DNA from: Tigriopus japonicus
Lineage: Eukaryota > Arthropoda > Copepoda > Harpacticoida > Harpacticidae
Reading direction: 5' to 3'
Length of the DNA: 64,000 nt
Assembly: GCA_010645155.1 (NCBI GenBank)
Contig: CM021316.1
Span: forward strand, 6,327,576-6,391,575
The position numbers and the translations under genes are program-made. Below the pieces are notes generated by a model. The model ran no database searches. It saw nothing but the letters and a program-made list of their open reading frames with translations, and had not been told where the DNA came from. Position 1 is the first letter of the stretch, and each line of letters begins with the position of its first letter. Positions 23,801 to 50,091 of this stretch are shown piece after piece.

Positions 23801-26800
23801 TTGCGAGTTTGTCGAGAAAGCACTTACCCATGGATCGGAGACGGAAATCTTGCTGGTCAAGAAACAAGTTGGAGATCGACTAGTGGAGTACAGCCAAATG
23901 CAAGTGGTCCAGGAACCGGCGGAGAATAGATATTTGGTGTTCCAACCGGGTAGGTTTATGGCAAATTGAATTTGGACTGATTCAAATCCCATTATTTGTG
24001 GCATGACAGGATCAACGCCCCCCCCAATATGCACACGTTGGTGAAGAGAGTGAGAATGAAAGGGGTCTCATCTGAGAGACCTTGATAGACAAGTTCCTGC
24101 ATCCATTCGATTTGTGTGTCCAATTTTGCGGACTTTTGAGTCTACTGACTGAGAAAGCACATTTTTGGAGGTGTCACGGGAACGGAATTAGACCATTTGT
24201 TAAGCTTATCTCCTTCCACCCTAAGATCCTTAGCTCAGCCCAATCCAAAGTGGATTGGGGCCCATTATAGTGGTCCACATGATCCATCTTTATGGGAGAA
24301 GAAGCCTCCATTAATACGGATTCCAAAAATCTGATAGCTAGACTCGTTCCCGGTCCTTCCCTGTTCATGTTCATCGAAATCCTCTCTCAAAATCCAAATT
24401 ATCCTTGAGGCCCATCGTCTGTCTCTGATGGTCAAGTTCAATGTTCCATTTACATATTCGTTGAGCCTAAACCAAATTGAAGCACCAACTCGAACAGATA
24501 ATCTCAGTTGAAGAGACGGCCCCTCTCATTTGACCCTCACTCCCAGCGTTAAAGGCCCCAGAGTCAGCTCTTAAACTCTTAACATGTTCCATTCTGTTCC
24601 ACATTTGTTCCAACTCTCCAAGTTCACGCTTGTCTCTCTTAGGATTGGTTGAAGCTTTTGAATCTCAAATGAACCAGTGGAGCCAAGTTTTGACCTCAAG
24701 TGCCGTTCACTACCGAACTGGTGTGGTTGGAGAGGGCTGCAAACTGGCCCAAGTGGACCGAACCACCACCATTACCCTCACAACCAGAGACTGGCAGGTA
24801 AGGAGGGAATGAGAATCGAGTTTGGGGACAAAATCTCGGGTCAAATGTGGATAAAAACTCCGGAACAAGGTCATTAGCTGAGGTTCCCGACGAAGTTTGT
24901 GCACTCAGAGCCGTTCTCGAGCTCAAGTCCCCTCTTAAGAAAAGTCTCGCCCATCACCACTTGTCCCCTTGAAAGGCTCCAAGCCATTTCAACCACATGA
25001 CGCCAGCTATTCTCAATACAATTTTTTGTACTTTGGTCATGGGCACTTGACAAGCTCTGGTAAAAAATGATAGCCGCTTTATTTTGTTGTTGGGCTAGAT
25101 GGAAACTTGACAAATCAGCTGACACATGTTTTTCTCGGCGAAAACAAATGTTCACAATACCCGCTAGAGTTGAATTGCATTGCTGATATGGGGAGAAAGA
25201 GGACCCGATTCAAAGGGGAACTTCATAGAAAAACTTCCAATATCCCTGATAACCTTGAAAGTAGGTTCAAAGAGGATGTGAAATGATCTCTTCCTTTGCC
25301 CCATTCCAATACGGGACTCAATTTCCTTCTATATTGGAAAGCAATAACAAGATCTCACGGTCTGGCACCTTAAGCTTTTCCCCCAAAAAGTTTGCCAAAA
25401 TCATTTTTTTGTTCTCGCTTTAATCTACTTTTCTTCGTGGGTTCACATGGAACCCAAGTAGCATTGCTAGAAGTGGTAACCCAGCCTTTCTATTGCAAGG
25501 ACCAAACATACCCAAGAGACCCCATGGAATAGAATGAAGGTTCCACGACATTTCAACCTGCACTCAAAATGAAATTGGATCCCTTGGACTTAGAAATATT
25601 GTGGTTAGTGCCACAGAAAATCCGTTATCACTCTTCTCAAATAATGCTGACTACATGCAGTAAACGAAGATGCGGACTTCTTTCAAGCCACTTCATTTCT
25701 AAACCCACTTGAGTAACGAAATGCAGTGCTCAATGCTCATTAGGAGGTTCGTGGTACAATGCAGTCTGCATGAAGCTCAGCTCCATGGACGAAGAGAAGG
25801 CTCTAATGGCCGTTTCTTTCATTTCTTTCAATAGTCGCTGAGATTGGAGGACGTTTGTGCGTTACTTGTGCCGTAGCAAAATCTTCTTTTAATCTTACTT
25901 TCTAGGGCAATGTGGTTCCAGGGCCTGAAGTTGAACAATTCTTCTGCGAGATCGTCCCAATCTCCATCAACAATCCCACAAATCGACCCATTCAACTGAC
26001 CACGGAAATCACTGACATGGGAGACGGAACCTACGAACTGGCTTACTCAGTTCCCGTCGAGGGCCGCTTTGAATTGTCGGTCAAGATGTTCGACCAGCAT
26101 GTCAATAAAAGTCCATTCCAGGTAACAAATCGTCCCACGTTCAGAGTATACTCAACTCATCTCTTGATGCACAAAGCGTTACATGACCTATAAATACAGT
26201 GGAAGAAAAACACTTAAGTTTCTTCATATACATACGAGAAAAGTTCTCATTGATTGAGTTACTCAGTGAGTCAGGAGAGGGAAAAGGAGGAGGAACAAGA
26301 AAAGTTTGTGGTCTCGACTGTTCCAATGCAGATAGTGCCCGTTTTTCGTCCTACCTCAAGGCCATTTTCGTATTCTTTTACAAGTCGAGAAGAGTATATT
26401 GCTTATTTCTATAAGAGATTCTGGCCTTCCACATGAGGAAAACAACAGAATTAAGACCTCGTGAACCATCGAGTATACGGATCCCGAGAAATAAATCTTG
26501 TTGACCCTTTCATTGTTTCATGCATTGCGGTTAGAGAGAGTTACGGTCCATGCATCATTAGAATAGGTGTATTTAACCATGTGCATAAAAAGCCCAGCCG
26601 CGGTAGTTCCATCTCCAGTACAATATAGGATAAGTTGGAAGAGATTGTGGTTCCGATTCCAGATTTCGGCTGTGATTCCCCCGCCTGAGGAGATGTGTTC
26701 CATACACCTTCGAAAGTATCCCGCTTCGAAGAAGCAGAGAAGCAAAAGTCATTATCAGCGACCGTCTTCGGTTCGGTCCATAAACGATAGCCAGTGTTCC

Positions 26801-29800
26801 AGAAACAATCCCATCGAAGACGACCTCATTCTCAAGATCGGTGGGCGAGGGCGGGGCCGAGGCGAGTTCACCAATCCTCAAGGCGTGGCTGTGTCCACTA
26901 ATGGTATGATGTGGGACTCTCGGTACCCTGGTGTTGTCGAGAGAAGGGACGAACTTGGAACATTAACCAATGTGATTTTTTTCAGGACGGATTTTGGTGG
27001 CCGATTCGAATAACCAATGCATCCAGTGCTTTGGACCTCAGGGTGAGGTCAGGCTCAAATTCGGAATCCGAGGCCGAACTCCCGGTCAATTGCAACGCCC
27101 AACCGGGATTTGTTGTTTGCCCAACGGGAATTACGCTATTGCAGATTATGACAACAAATGGGTTTCTGTGTTTGACCAAACTGGGAAATTCATCAACAAA
27201 ATAGGCACCGGAAAACTGTTGGGTAAGTATTATGGTTTCCATTTGGATGTCTCTTCTAGTTACAATCTTTCTTTCTGCTCTCTTATGATGAAGTTTTAGT
27301 GTAGAGGAGACAACCACTTACCGAGAAAAGGTCAAGATTAAGGAATCTTGTTCTATCTAAATTTGACAGAATACAGTCTACAAGGTTGTTCTAAATTAGA
27401 GTCCCGAAAACTTTAACGGTAATTAGTGACAAAACGAGACGATGAAGTTAACTTGTGGTCCAAATATCTTAAAAAGTACAAGTGTATACCTAACACTTTG
27501 TTTTCGTTGTCTAATGAATTACTGCAATATTAATTCTTCTTATGGACGCTCAAAAAATTGATTTTTTTTTTTGAAAATAGAGCGTGCATACCCTTGTAGG
27601 AGGAGCCTTTCTTAAAAACTAAATTATAGTTATATAACAAATCGATCAATTTCAAAAATATTTTGCCTGAGTACACTTAAGACTGTTTTCTTCAATTGGT
27701 AATAGTACAATTTTACGTAAAAACGTAATGTGTCAAGGATGAGTCTTGATTTGGTATGGGATTCTAATTCATGACAACCCCCTTATAAACTAGAAGCCGA
27801 CAAATTGCTACAACAAATTGTGTTCTTCAAGTTTATTTGACTGTTCTACATAGTGGGTCGCATGTTAACGCATTTAAGGTTTGCATAAACAATAGAGTAT
27901 ATCAAAATCAAGTTAGATTAACGGGCCTTGAGTATACGCTCACCCTAGCTGCTGTGCTTGAAACGCAGCAGCTGAGGTGAGTAAATACTCGACGACCATT
28001 AATCTGACTTGATTTTGTTATTTTTATTTGTTACACTCTAAAAATATGATATGCGTTAACATGCGGCCTCCTGGGCAAGAACAACTGAATTTCAAGCAAA
28101 TTCGGTGCTTCTTGTTTTGGGTCCTATGTTTTTGATCGACAGGGTATTATGCTTCAAGCATTTTTCAAATAGTGCCGTAGTCAAGCTTGTAGAGGTCTTG
28201 CTTACTATCTTAAACATTATTAGCTTAGACTTTTGCCAAATATCAACATGCATCGAAACACTTCAACACAGTACCACAACCCAAAAATATTAAAACACTT
28301 AAGAATTGTACTGGAAGGCACGGCCTTGACCTACACAAAGCATATTATGGCCTATTTATTGCCACTTTTGGTATTGCAGCCCTAAGGATATCACTAACAA
28401 GCCAATGACGATCATCCAAAGTGTTTTGATATATCTTTACACCAAATCCAGCGATTGAGCGTCGCTGAAGATTGAATGAGCCACGGACTGTGTTTGAGTT
28501 CCGAATGGTTTCTCCTTCTGGCAGTGTTGCCAAGCCTGAGATTCAATCTGCATAGGAATGACACTTAGGTTCCTTGGCTATGTGTTACTTAGTGGGACAA
28601 TATTGGCACGTTCCAGCACGATCTGACGTTGATGTGGGCTTATTTATATGCAGAGCAGGTCCCGTTTAAACTTAAAATGGCTCTCCTTGAAAGTAGTCTT
28701 TCAGAGGTCCTGGGCTGGACCCATTCACGTCAATCGAGGGTATTTTTTACGTCGGAATAAGAAAAATACACGCAATGCATTCACAACAGCAGCAGGGCAA
28801 ATGTTTCTCATCGCCTCTTGGCTTTCAAGTTCCATGTTCCTAACATGGAACGGCGGAAATGCATTTCCCTTTCGAACGAAGGAAATCCAAGTATTAATGC
28901 TCTTTAGATCAAACCGTTTCAACATTTAGAGTACTTTTTTTCTTTTAGGTCCCAAGGGAATCGCCGTGAACAATGCAGGTCATTTAGTGGTGGTGGACAA
29001 CAAAGCCTCTTGTGTGTTCATTTTCCAGTTGAATGGGAAAATGCTCTCAAAATTCGGAAGTCGAGGGAGCGAGCCGAGTAATTTCGCTGGACCTCATTAC
29101 GTGGCTATTAATTCCCAGGGTCATATCATCGTGTCAGATTTCCACAACCATTCCATTAAGGTATGTTTATAAGCATTAAAGGTTCATTGCTTGACTTTTC
29201 AGGCAGCCAATGCCTTGTAGTGTAAGAGAAAATGTATTAAGGAAAGGATCGCGTATGTGGCAAGGAAAGGAGTGGAAAAAGATCCGTTACAAATCTAATT
29301 AGGAGGGCCCATTCCCTCAATGCCCTCCTTGATGGCGAGTTATTATCCGAGGAATTGGGGTTCGAGAGCCACCAATCTCGTCTTCATTTGTTCCCATCTT
29401 GGCACTGATTTGATCTGGCTGACCTCCAAATGTCCATCTGGATAAATTCTCTCGATCTTTTTTTTCTTCGGAGAATGGCGAAGAAATGAGGATTTCAGTT
29501 TTCTGCACATCAAAGCAAACAAGGGAAATGCAATGTCATTGCCACTTATTATTCTTAAGATAATCTGGAATGGTTTCATGAAGCTTAAATCTTCTCTTCT
29601 AATTATAGTGGTTCTACTAGAAAAATGTTTTTGTTTTTGAGTCCAACAAATAAGTTTTTAACCTAGTTTTTAACCTACTTACGTTTTAGGTCTTCGATTC
29701 AGAGGGCGAGTTTCTGTTTTGCTTCGGTTCTAATGGAGAAGGAAATGGCCAGTTTAACGCCCCAACGGGCGTGGCCACAGATAAACAAGATAATATCCTG

Positions 29801-30054
29801 GTGGCGGATTGGGGTAACTCCCGGATCCAAGTCTTTGATTCCCAAGGCTCTTTTCTGGCCTTTGTTAATACCTTGGCATGTCCCTTGTACGGTCCACAGG
29901 GCGTGGCTGTTACCCCCGATGGGAATATTGTGGTGGCAGATAGTGGGAACCATTGCTTTAAATTGTATCGGTCAGTAGTTATTGGTTAGGAAATTGAATG
30001 GAATCATCTTTGCCATAATGTTCCTTTATTTTCATTTGCAGGTATCTCCAATAG
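20827..30054 (+). CDS. TRIM2/3-like: TRIM2/TRIM3-type RING-B-box-filamin-NHL E3 ubiquitin ligase, complete
   Basis: This is a cytoplasmic TRIM-NHL protein, by family a RING E3 ubiquitin ligase. Coding exons are 20827-20961, 21194-21310, 21379-21703, 23246-23403, 23468-23654, 23752-23949, 24643-24797, 25906-26121, 26663-26903, 26986-27222, 28949-29160, 29690-29970 and 30042-30054. All are in phase with GT-AG borders and encode about 824 residues (human TRIM2 is about 744). The C3HC4 RING spans residues 34-74 (CLIC, then CLHTFCLGC, then CPLC). The B-box begins at C188 and H191 and continues with [12 protein letters not shown] and HRGH. A coiled coil covers about 230-370 and the filamin domain about 390-500, ending [11 protein letters not shown]. 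Six NHL repeats run from [10 protein letters not shown] to the terminal YRYLQ. The final exon encodes only the last four residues and stop. An unusually long Ser-rich spacer separates RING and B-box. The start codon is uncertain: ATG 20827 is the first in frame after the acceptor at 20685. Confidence 0.93.
21704..22107 (+). other. In-frame open extension of TRIM exon 3 into its intron
   Basis: Past the B-box donor at 21703 the exon 3 frame stays open for another 134 codons. It contains a strong second donor, CCAA|GTAAGT, at 22050/22051. Using it would give a phase-0 exon end that cannot join the next known exon (which needs one base), so the B-box would be lost or another exon used. It may be a retained-intron isoform, a cryptic exon or chance. 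The residue mix (for example [19 protein letters not shown]) looks protein-like, but I recognise no family. Confidence 0.3.
27860..28064. repeat. Foldback repeat in a TRIM intron
   Basis: Outer arms GCATGTTAACGCAT and ATGCGTTAACATGC and inner arms ending CTAGCTGCTG and CAGCAGCTGAGG pair at roughly 80 percent over about 100 bases. The loop is about 12 bases. The repeat lies in the intron between the third-last and fourth-last coding exons (27223-28948). Weaker pairing extends outside both arms. It is probably an aged foldback MITE. Confidence 0.65.
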
Positions 30055-30172
30055 TTTTGGGATGCATATAAAAGTATATGCATAAATTTGATTATGATCT
30101 CATCGGTGCCAAAGTTTGTTCTACTTAAACTTCCACAACCATCCATGTATTTTGGTAGTTATTTGTTCTAAA

Positions 30173-30178
30173 TTTATT
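30173..30178 (-). terminator. Putative polyadenylation signal of the reprolysin-like gene
   Basis: TTTATT on the plus strand reads AATAAA on the minus strand, about 80 bases after the stop of the minus-strand gene. A second one lies at 30025-30030; using it would make the 3' UTR overlap the last exon of the convergent TRIM gene. Confidence 0.45.
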
Positions 30179-30255
30179 CTTGGATCTTACAGTGACAATA
30201 CATGCAAAAAATGCCTTAATTTAGTTAACTCGCATTGCCTTTCAATGAACCTTTC

Positions 30256-33200
30256 TTAGTCATGCAAGCAAGGCCGAATTGGGATCCTGGAAGTTTGAAG
30301 GCGTTCTCCGATGCAATCTCCTCGCCATTGTTGCCCCGAATAGATTTCTGAATGAAGTAGAGATGATGGGTTGGGGCAATTCTGAGGATATTGCTTCAGA
30401 GGAGGGAGTTGTCGCAACTGATCGGGAGTCAAATATGTATCTCGGTAGCCTTTCACGTACAAATCAGTGGTCAGAAGCAAGAGAATGTGATGGGCCAAAA
30501 CTTGAGGACCAACCCAATAGCCATCCAGATAGCCTGAAATAAGCAATAACCCACAAATAATTACATCTGACGCTTATGTGATTGAATATACAGTATGTCC
30601 CATAAAAAATGCGAAAGTTTTCAAGATTTATTTTAGGGCAGCTTTAATCATTTTTTTCCTGTTTTAGGCCTTGTGTGTAATCGTTTGACTGTATACTTTA
30701 AGATGATGTAAATAAAATAGTGGGTTGTGAGTAAGAAATTTAAGAAAAATGGATATAAAGGAGGGTGTGACTGGTTTGCTGTGCGCCCAAATACCCGTAT
30801 AACTAATTGCAACGATTGTGGGATCCCATCTGGCTACCGTTTCATGTATCCAACGTTCACTCCTTGATGGAATACGTCCACGGAAGCCAGAAAAAGGTCG
30901 TCCACGGTCCTCTTGCCTAACAACGGTCATCAGATTAGTGAAATAGAAAATGAGGCAAAATCCTATAAAATCGATCCAAAAAGTGACAAAGAAAGCCAAT
31001 ATTTAAAAAACTACTATGCAACAGTTGCGCTTGACCAACAGTTCAAGTCATTTTTGACCAATTTCTACAGAGTAATTTACGAAACATCGGCTTCCTTGGC
31101 CAATTTCCGGATTGATCTCAAATGCGGGATTTTGCCTCATTCTGTCCCACCGGTCTGATGGCCTTGGGTGCAAGAGTAGACCGTGGATGGCCACTTCCCG
31201 GCTTCCTTGGATGTGGTCCATCAAGGAGTGAATGTTGGAATCAGTAAACGGTAGCCCGGTGGCATCTCACAATTTTTGGTTGATTTTGTTTTACGAGTTT
31301 TTGGGCAAGCAACAAAACAGTCTCAACCTCCTTTCATATAATGTCTAATATTTTTAAATGGGAGACCACTTTTTTGTTCACATCATCTCAGAATAGATAG
31401 TCAGTCATATGATGACACACAAGTATTAAGACAGCAAAAATAATGATTACTGCTATCCAAAAATTATTCTTAAAAGTTTCGCATTTTTTATGGGACATAC
31501 TGTACTTATACGTACATTGAAATGCTTTATGTGAGTAACAAAATTTACATTGGGTATAAGTAGGTACTTGCTTAAAGTTGATTTTATAGTCTTTAAAATT
31601 TTGGATATTTTGTGATATTACGTTGAAATGAGACGGTTTTGAACTTTGTCAATACCAACGTAAATATTGATTAGTTTTCTATGGCCTTTGGGATGCGGCA
31701 TATCGTTTAAATAAGGGTCGAAATAGATCTAAAAAATCATGGGAAAAGCCATGTTTTCATAGCTTGTATGTTTTATTTGATAGCTCTTCAAGAGGTTTCA
31801 AATTGCTTTTTAAGTTTGGATCGAAATGCCCTAACACAGATTGACCATTTTGGACCCATGAACCAATAGGGAACAATTAATCTTTGATTGTATCATATAA
31901 GACTGTGTCGTTGAATATTATTTTTTGAAAAACTATTCAATCCAAGTTTTGTCTATGGCTATGTAGCTAACAAGCAATTTTAGTTTGAAGGTTGGTTGTG
32001 TCAAAGTGTTTTGAGAACGTGTGCAACTAGGGCAAGAGGCATCGTGATAAAGCGATTCTAATTTGCAAAAACTCGGCCGGATTTCTGCAACAAGAAAGAG
32101 CCTTTAAATGAAACGCCCAACTCCTTATATTTACTACCTAGTTGGTTTGTGACATTATAAGTACACATTGCATTACTCCTTCACATTTAACATCGCAACA
32201 CCTGTTTGGGTCGTAGTAAGGCCCATGAACTGATTAATAAAAATTATTATGATAAAAATTACAAGCTAGGCCTCGAAAACAGAATTCTAGCTCACCTTGA
32301 TCTACTACTTTGGCGTATCCATCGCCAAATTGGCTCTCACAGGCTGCTCCACTGGCGATCCCAGAGTGCGCTTTCCCCGTTGAAGTAGAGGAGAAGCAAT
32401 CCTTGTAGCTGTTAAAGTGCATGAAGACGTTCACATCGCAACCAAAGTCTCGATTGGCAAATATATCATCGCCGATACTTTGGCGTTCCTGGCGAGAGCC
32501 CTCGGGATTGTTCAAGAAGTAGTCGGATCGGTTCCACGCCCCTCTCCAGGTCAACAAGAAATTGTTGTTTTCCACACTCCAATCTTGGTCCACTCGATCT
32601 ATTACGGAGAGATTATCGTTAGTGGTCCTCAATGACGCATTGCAAAAGAAGTATTACTCAAGTATTTATTAGCGACGAAGGTTAATTCGTTGAGGTAGTC
32701 CACTTGGGCCCGGTAGAGATCTCGGATAGGTTTTGGAGCATCACGGTTCCATTTTCGGTCACAACGCACATGGCTGTTTGGAAAGTCGTATCCAAAGTAA
32801 TAACAAATATCCACCGTCACCAGATGCTCGTTGGAACTCTTGAGAACGGGATCTTTTTCTTGGCCTGATGTTGGTGAATTGATCCCTCCATTAACACTGT
32901 TTATCCCGGGTCCACCTGCTTTTTGAAGATCGGGAATGACAATGGGCCCCACGCCCTCTGTTTGGAGTACACAATAGAATTAAAATTGATCCCTAAACCT
33001 TTAAATGTGTTCAATTCGGTTTTAAGGTCTTGATTAGCTCATTTGGAAATGATTTTGAATAACAATACTCACGTAACAAGTTCGACAATTGGCTAAAATT
33101 GATGAGATAAGGGTTAACTTGTCGAGGAGAGGTTGGTGCTTTTTCTGTTTTATAGGTTTTGGCCCCTGTGGGCACATTTCGATGACCCAAAGGTGCCACA

Positions 33201-33271
33201 GAGATCTCACCCAATTGAGCTTGAGTCAAGATCACAAAGACCGAGAGAAAGACACCGACACAAAACCACAT
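30256..33271 (-). CDS. Secreted reprolysin-like (M12B) protein lacking the zinc motif, with one frame break
   Basis: Minus-strand exons are 33271-33073, 32957-32296 and 30533-30256, with GT-AG junctions in phase, for about 379 residues. The start MWFCVGVFLSVFVILTQAQ is a signal peptide. The middle exon shows VDICYYFGYDF, FCNASL, an acidic stretch and SGIASGAACESQ, and the last exon begins GYLDGYWVG. This layout resembles the catalytic domain of ADAM/reprolysin metalloproteases. Where the family has HExxHxxGxxHD, this protein reads LAHHILLLLTTD, so catalytic Glu and the second His are gone and protease activity is unlikely. The middle exon needs one extra base near 32640-32650, at a four-T run on the coding strand, to stay open; this is either an assembly error or a true lesion. 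Family assignment is moderate, made from memory of the motif order. Intron 2 hosts a transposon. Confidence 0.6.
30591..31502. mobile_element. 912 bp TA-flanked element with nested inverted repeats
   Basis: The termini are identical inverted repeats of at least 28 bases, starting CAGTATGTCCCATAAAAAAT on each strand. TA dinucleotides lie on both sides (30589-30590 and 31503-31504). A second inverted pair lies inside: about 30815-30915 pairs with about 31165-31275, sharing CCTTGATGGA and GGCTACCGTTT-like blocks. The short internal ORF 30913-31158 is not a recognisable transposase. The intact ends suggest fairly recent movement of a non-autonomous Tc1/mariner-type element. Confidence 0.85.
31503..32295 (-). 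other. Remainder of intron 2 of the reprolysin-like gene
   Basis: AT-rich intronic DNA; nothing recognised beyond the transposon to its left. Confidence 0.5.
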
Positions 33272-34408
33272 GTTGCTTGAGAATACGGTTCAAGACTGAA
33301 ATTAGACTTTTGGCTACAGGCACATTTTGAGGGTCATATAAATATTCGAGCTCGCCCTCAAATTTAGGCTGTAGAAGAAGACGAATCGCATCCAGGGGAA
33401 AGGTAGGCAGATACAGGAGAGTTGTCCGTCTTCAAAGCGTTTCCCGTTGACCGAAGAGGACGTAGTAGGTACGAGATTGTCTGCGCTTTTTTCCGATGCC
33501 AACCACGATTCAAGTAGGTGAAGAAGTGCGGTAAAACAGAGGGTGAATGATCTTGAAACAAGTTTTCTTGATTTTCTCTTCATCATCTCTGTCTATTCTT
33601 GTCGACAGAGATTTGGACGAAGAAGCGTTTATGATCTGCCGGTACCATTCAGGTTTACGTAACCGTTGGTGGACTGTACTGTAACCATGCATGTTTGGTA
33701 CAAAGGGCCTTCCATGTAAAAAGGTAGGATGCTCGTGCTGGAATCATTTGTTTGCACAGCTTATATCTGAAGTCTTGAAGGAGTTAGTTTTTCCTGAAGT
33801 TTACGATAGTCTTATCCTTCTTTTTATCTACTAAACGCATCGTCCTTTTTACCAAATTTCACTCATTCCAACGTTTTAAGTTTCATCTGGAACAACCCTC
33901 GTAACATGTCAGATTTCCACAAACAGAATGATACATTGGATGTCCGAAAGATGAGAGGAATTATCTAGATTGTTTGGACAACATCGCTTTTGAATCCAAA
34001 CGGAAAGTTATTGGTCGGGGTAAAATCAAGGTTACATTTACTGCAATAATCAAATGTATTTAAACATAGCCACTAACAAAAAAATGCAAATGCATTTATG
34101 AGCATACTTTTAACCATTTTATTTATTTTAAATCTAATAACTTCTAAGGATATCTCCCACAGAGATATGAAAATTAGAACTTTAATAAAAAAAGTAGCAG
34201 ATCCGTCGTTAGGTTGCGTGGTAGACGCTGATTCCTTTCCGTCATTTCAGGCCGGTAGACGAAAACATTTATCAGCAGAACGAACAAAACAAAACAAAAG
34301 TTTGAATTCTTCAAGGAACAATTGATTTTCCCGACTCTTTCAATCAATTATACGCATTAGTGCCTTGTTAAGTTCATATAAGTGATCAGAAGAATCAATT
34401 ACAGCAAA
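33272..34408. other. Divergent intergenic region (possible shared promoter)
   Basis: About 1.1 kb separates the minus-strand reprolysin-like start from the plus-strand ZCCHC10-like start. It should contain both promoters. I could not identify core elements. A minus-strand ORF at 33314-33586 lacks support. Confidence 0.4.
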
Positions 34409-49794
<15,386 letters not shown>

Positions 49795-49810
49795 AACCTG
49801 CTTGATTGGA

Positions 49811-49816
49811 AATAAA
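49811..49816 (+). terminator. Polyadenylation signal of the ZCCHC10-like gene
   Basis: AATAAA occurs 17 bases after the stop codon, close enough to give a very short 3' UTR. The convergent minus-strand gene ends at 50092. Confidence 0.65.
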
Positions 49817-50091
49817 TGCCAAAACAGCTTCATATCTCAATGATACGTTTATCAGAATCCTAGATACATTTTAAGAATCTCGAATGGGTTCACACTCGAC
49901 TCGAGAAAGGTATGATTTCTTCCATTGACGATGATTCCATGTGGGGTTCTGAAACTCGACGACGAGTGAAACGAACGAAAGTTCAATCCCATCACAGCAC
50001 TCCTGTCACGATAGGCATCAAGAAAGTTTTGGAGCTGCTCCGAAGTTTCTTTTTCACGTCTATTTTTCAACGTTCTCCCAATTGTTTCTTC

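Noticed and set aside
26982..27317. 111-codon minus-strand ORF across a TRIM exon
   Set aside because: It is the antisense shadow of the NHL-coding exon 26986-27222, which matches TRIM2/3 in the sense direction.
28345..28533. 62-codon minus-strand ORF considered as a transposase piece
   Set aside because: No transposase signature residues could be identified and no terminal repeats flank it.
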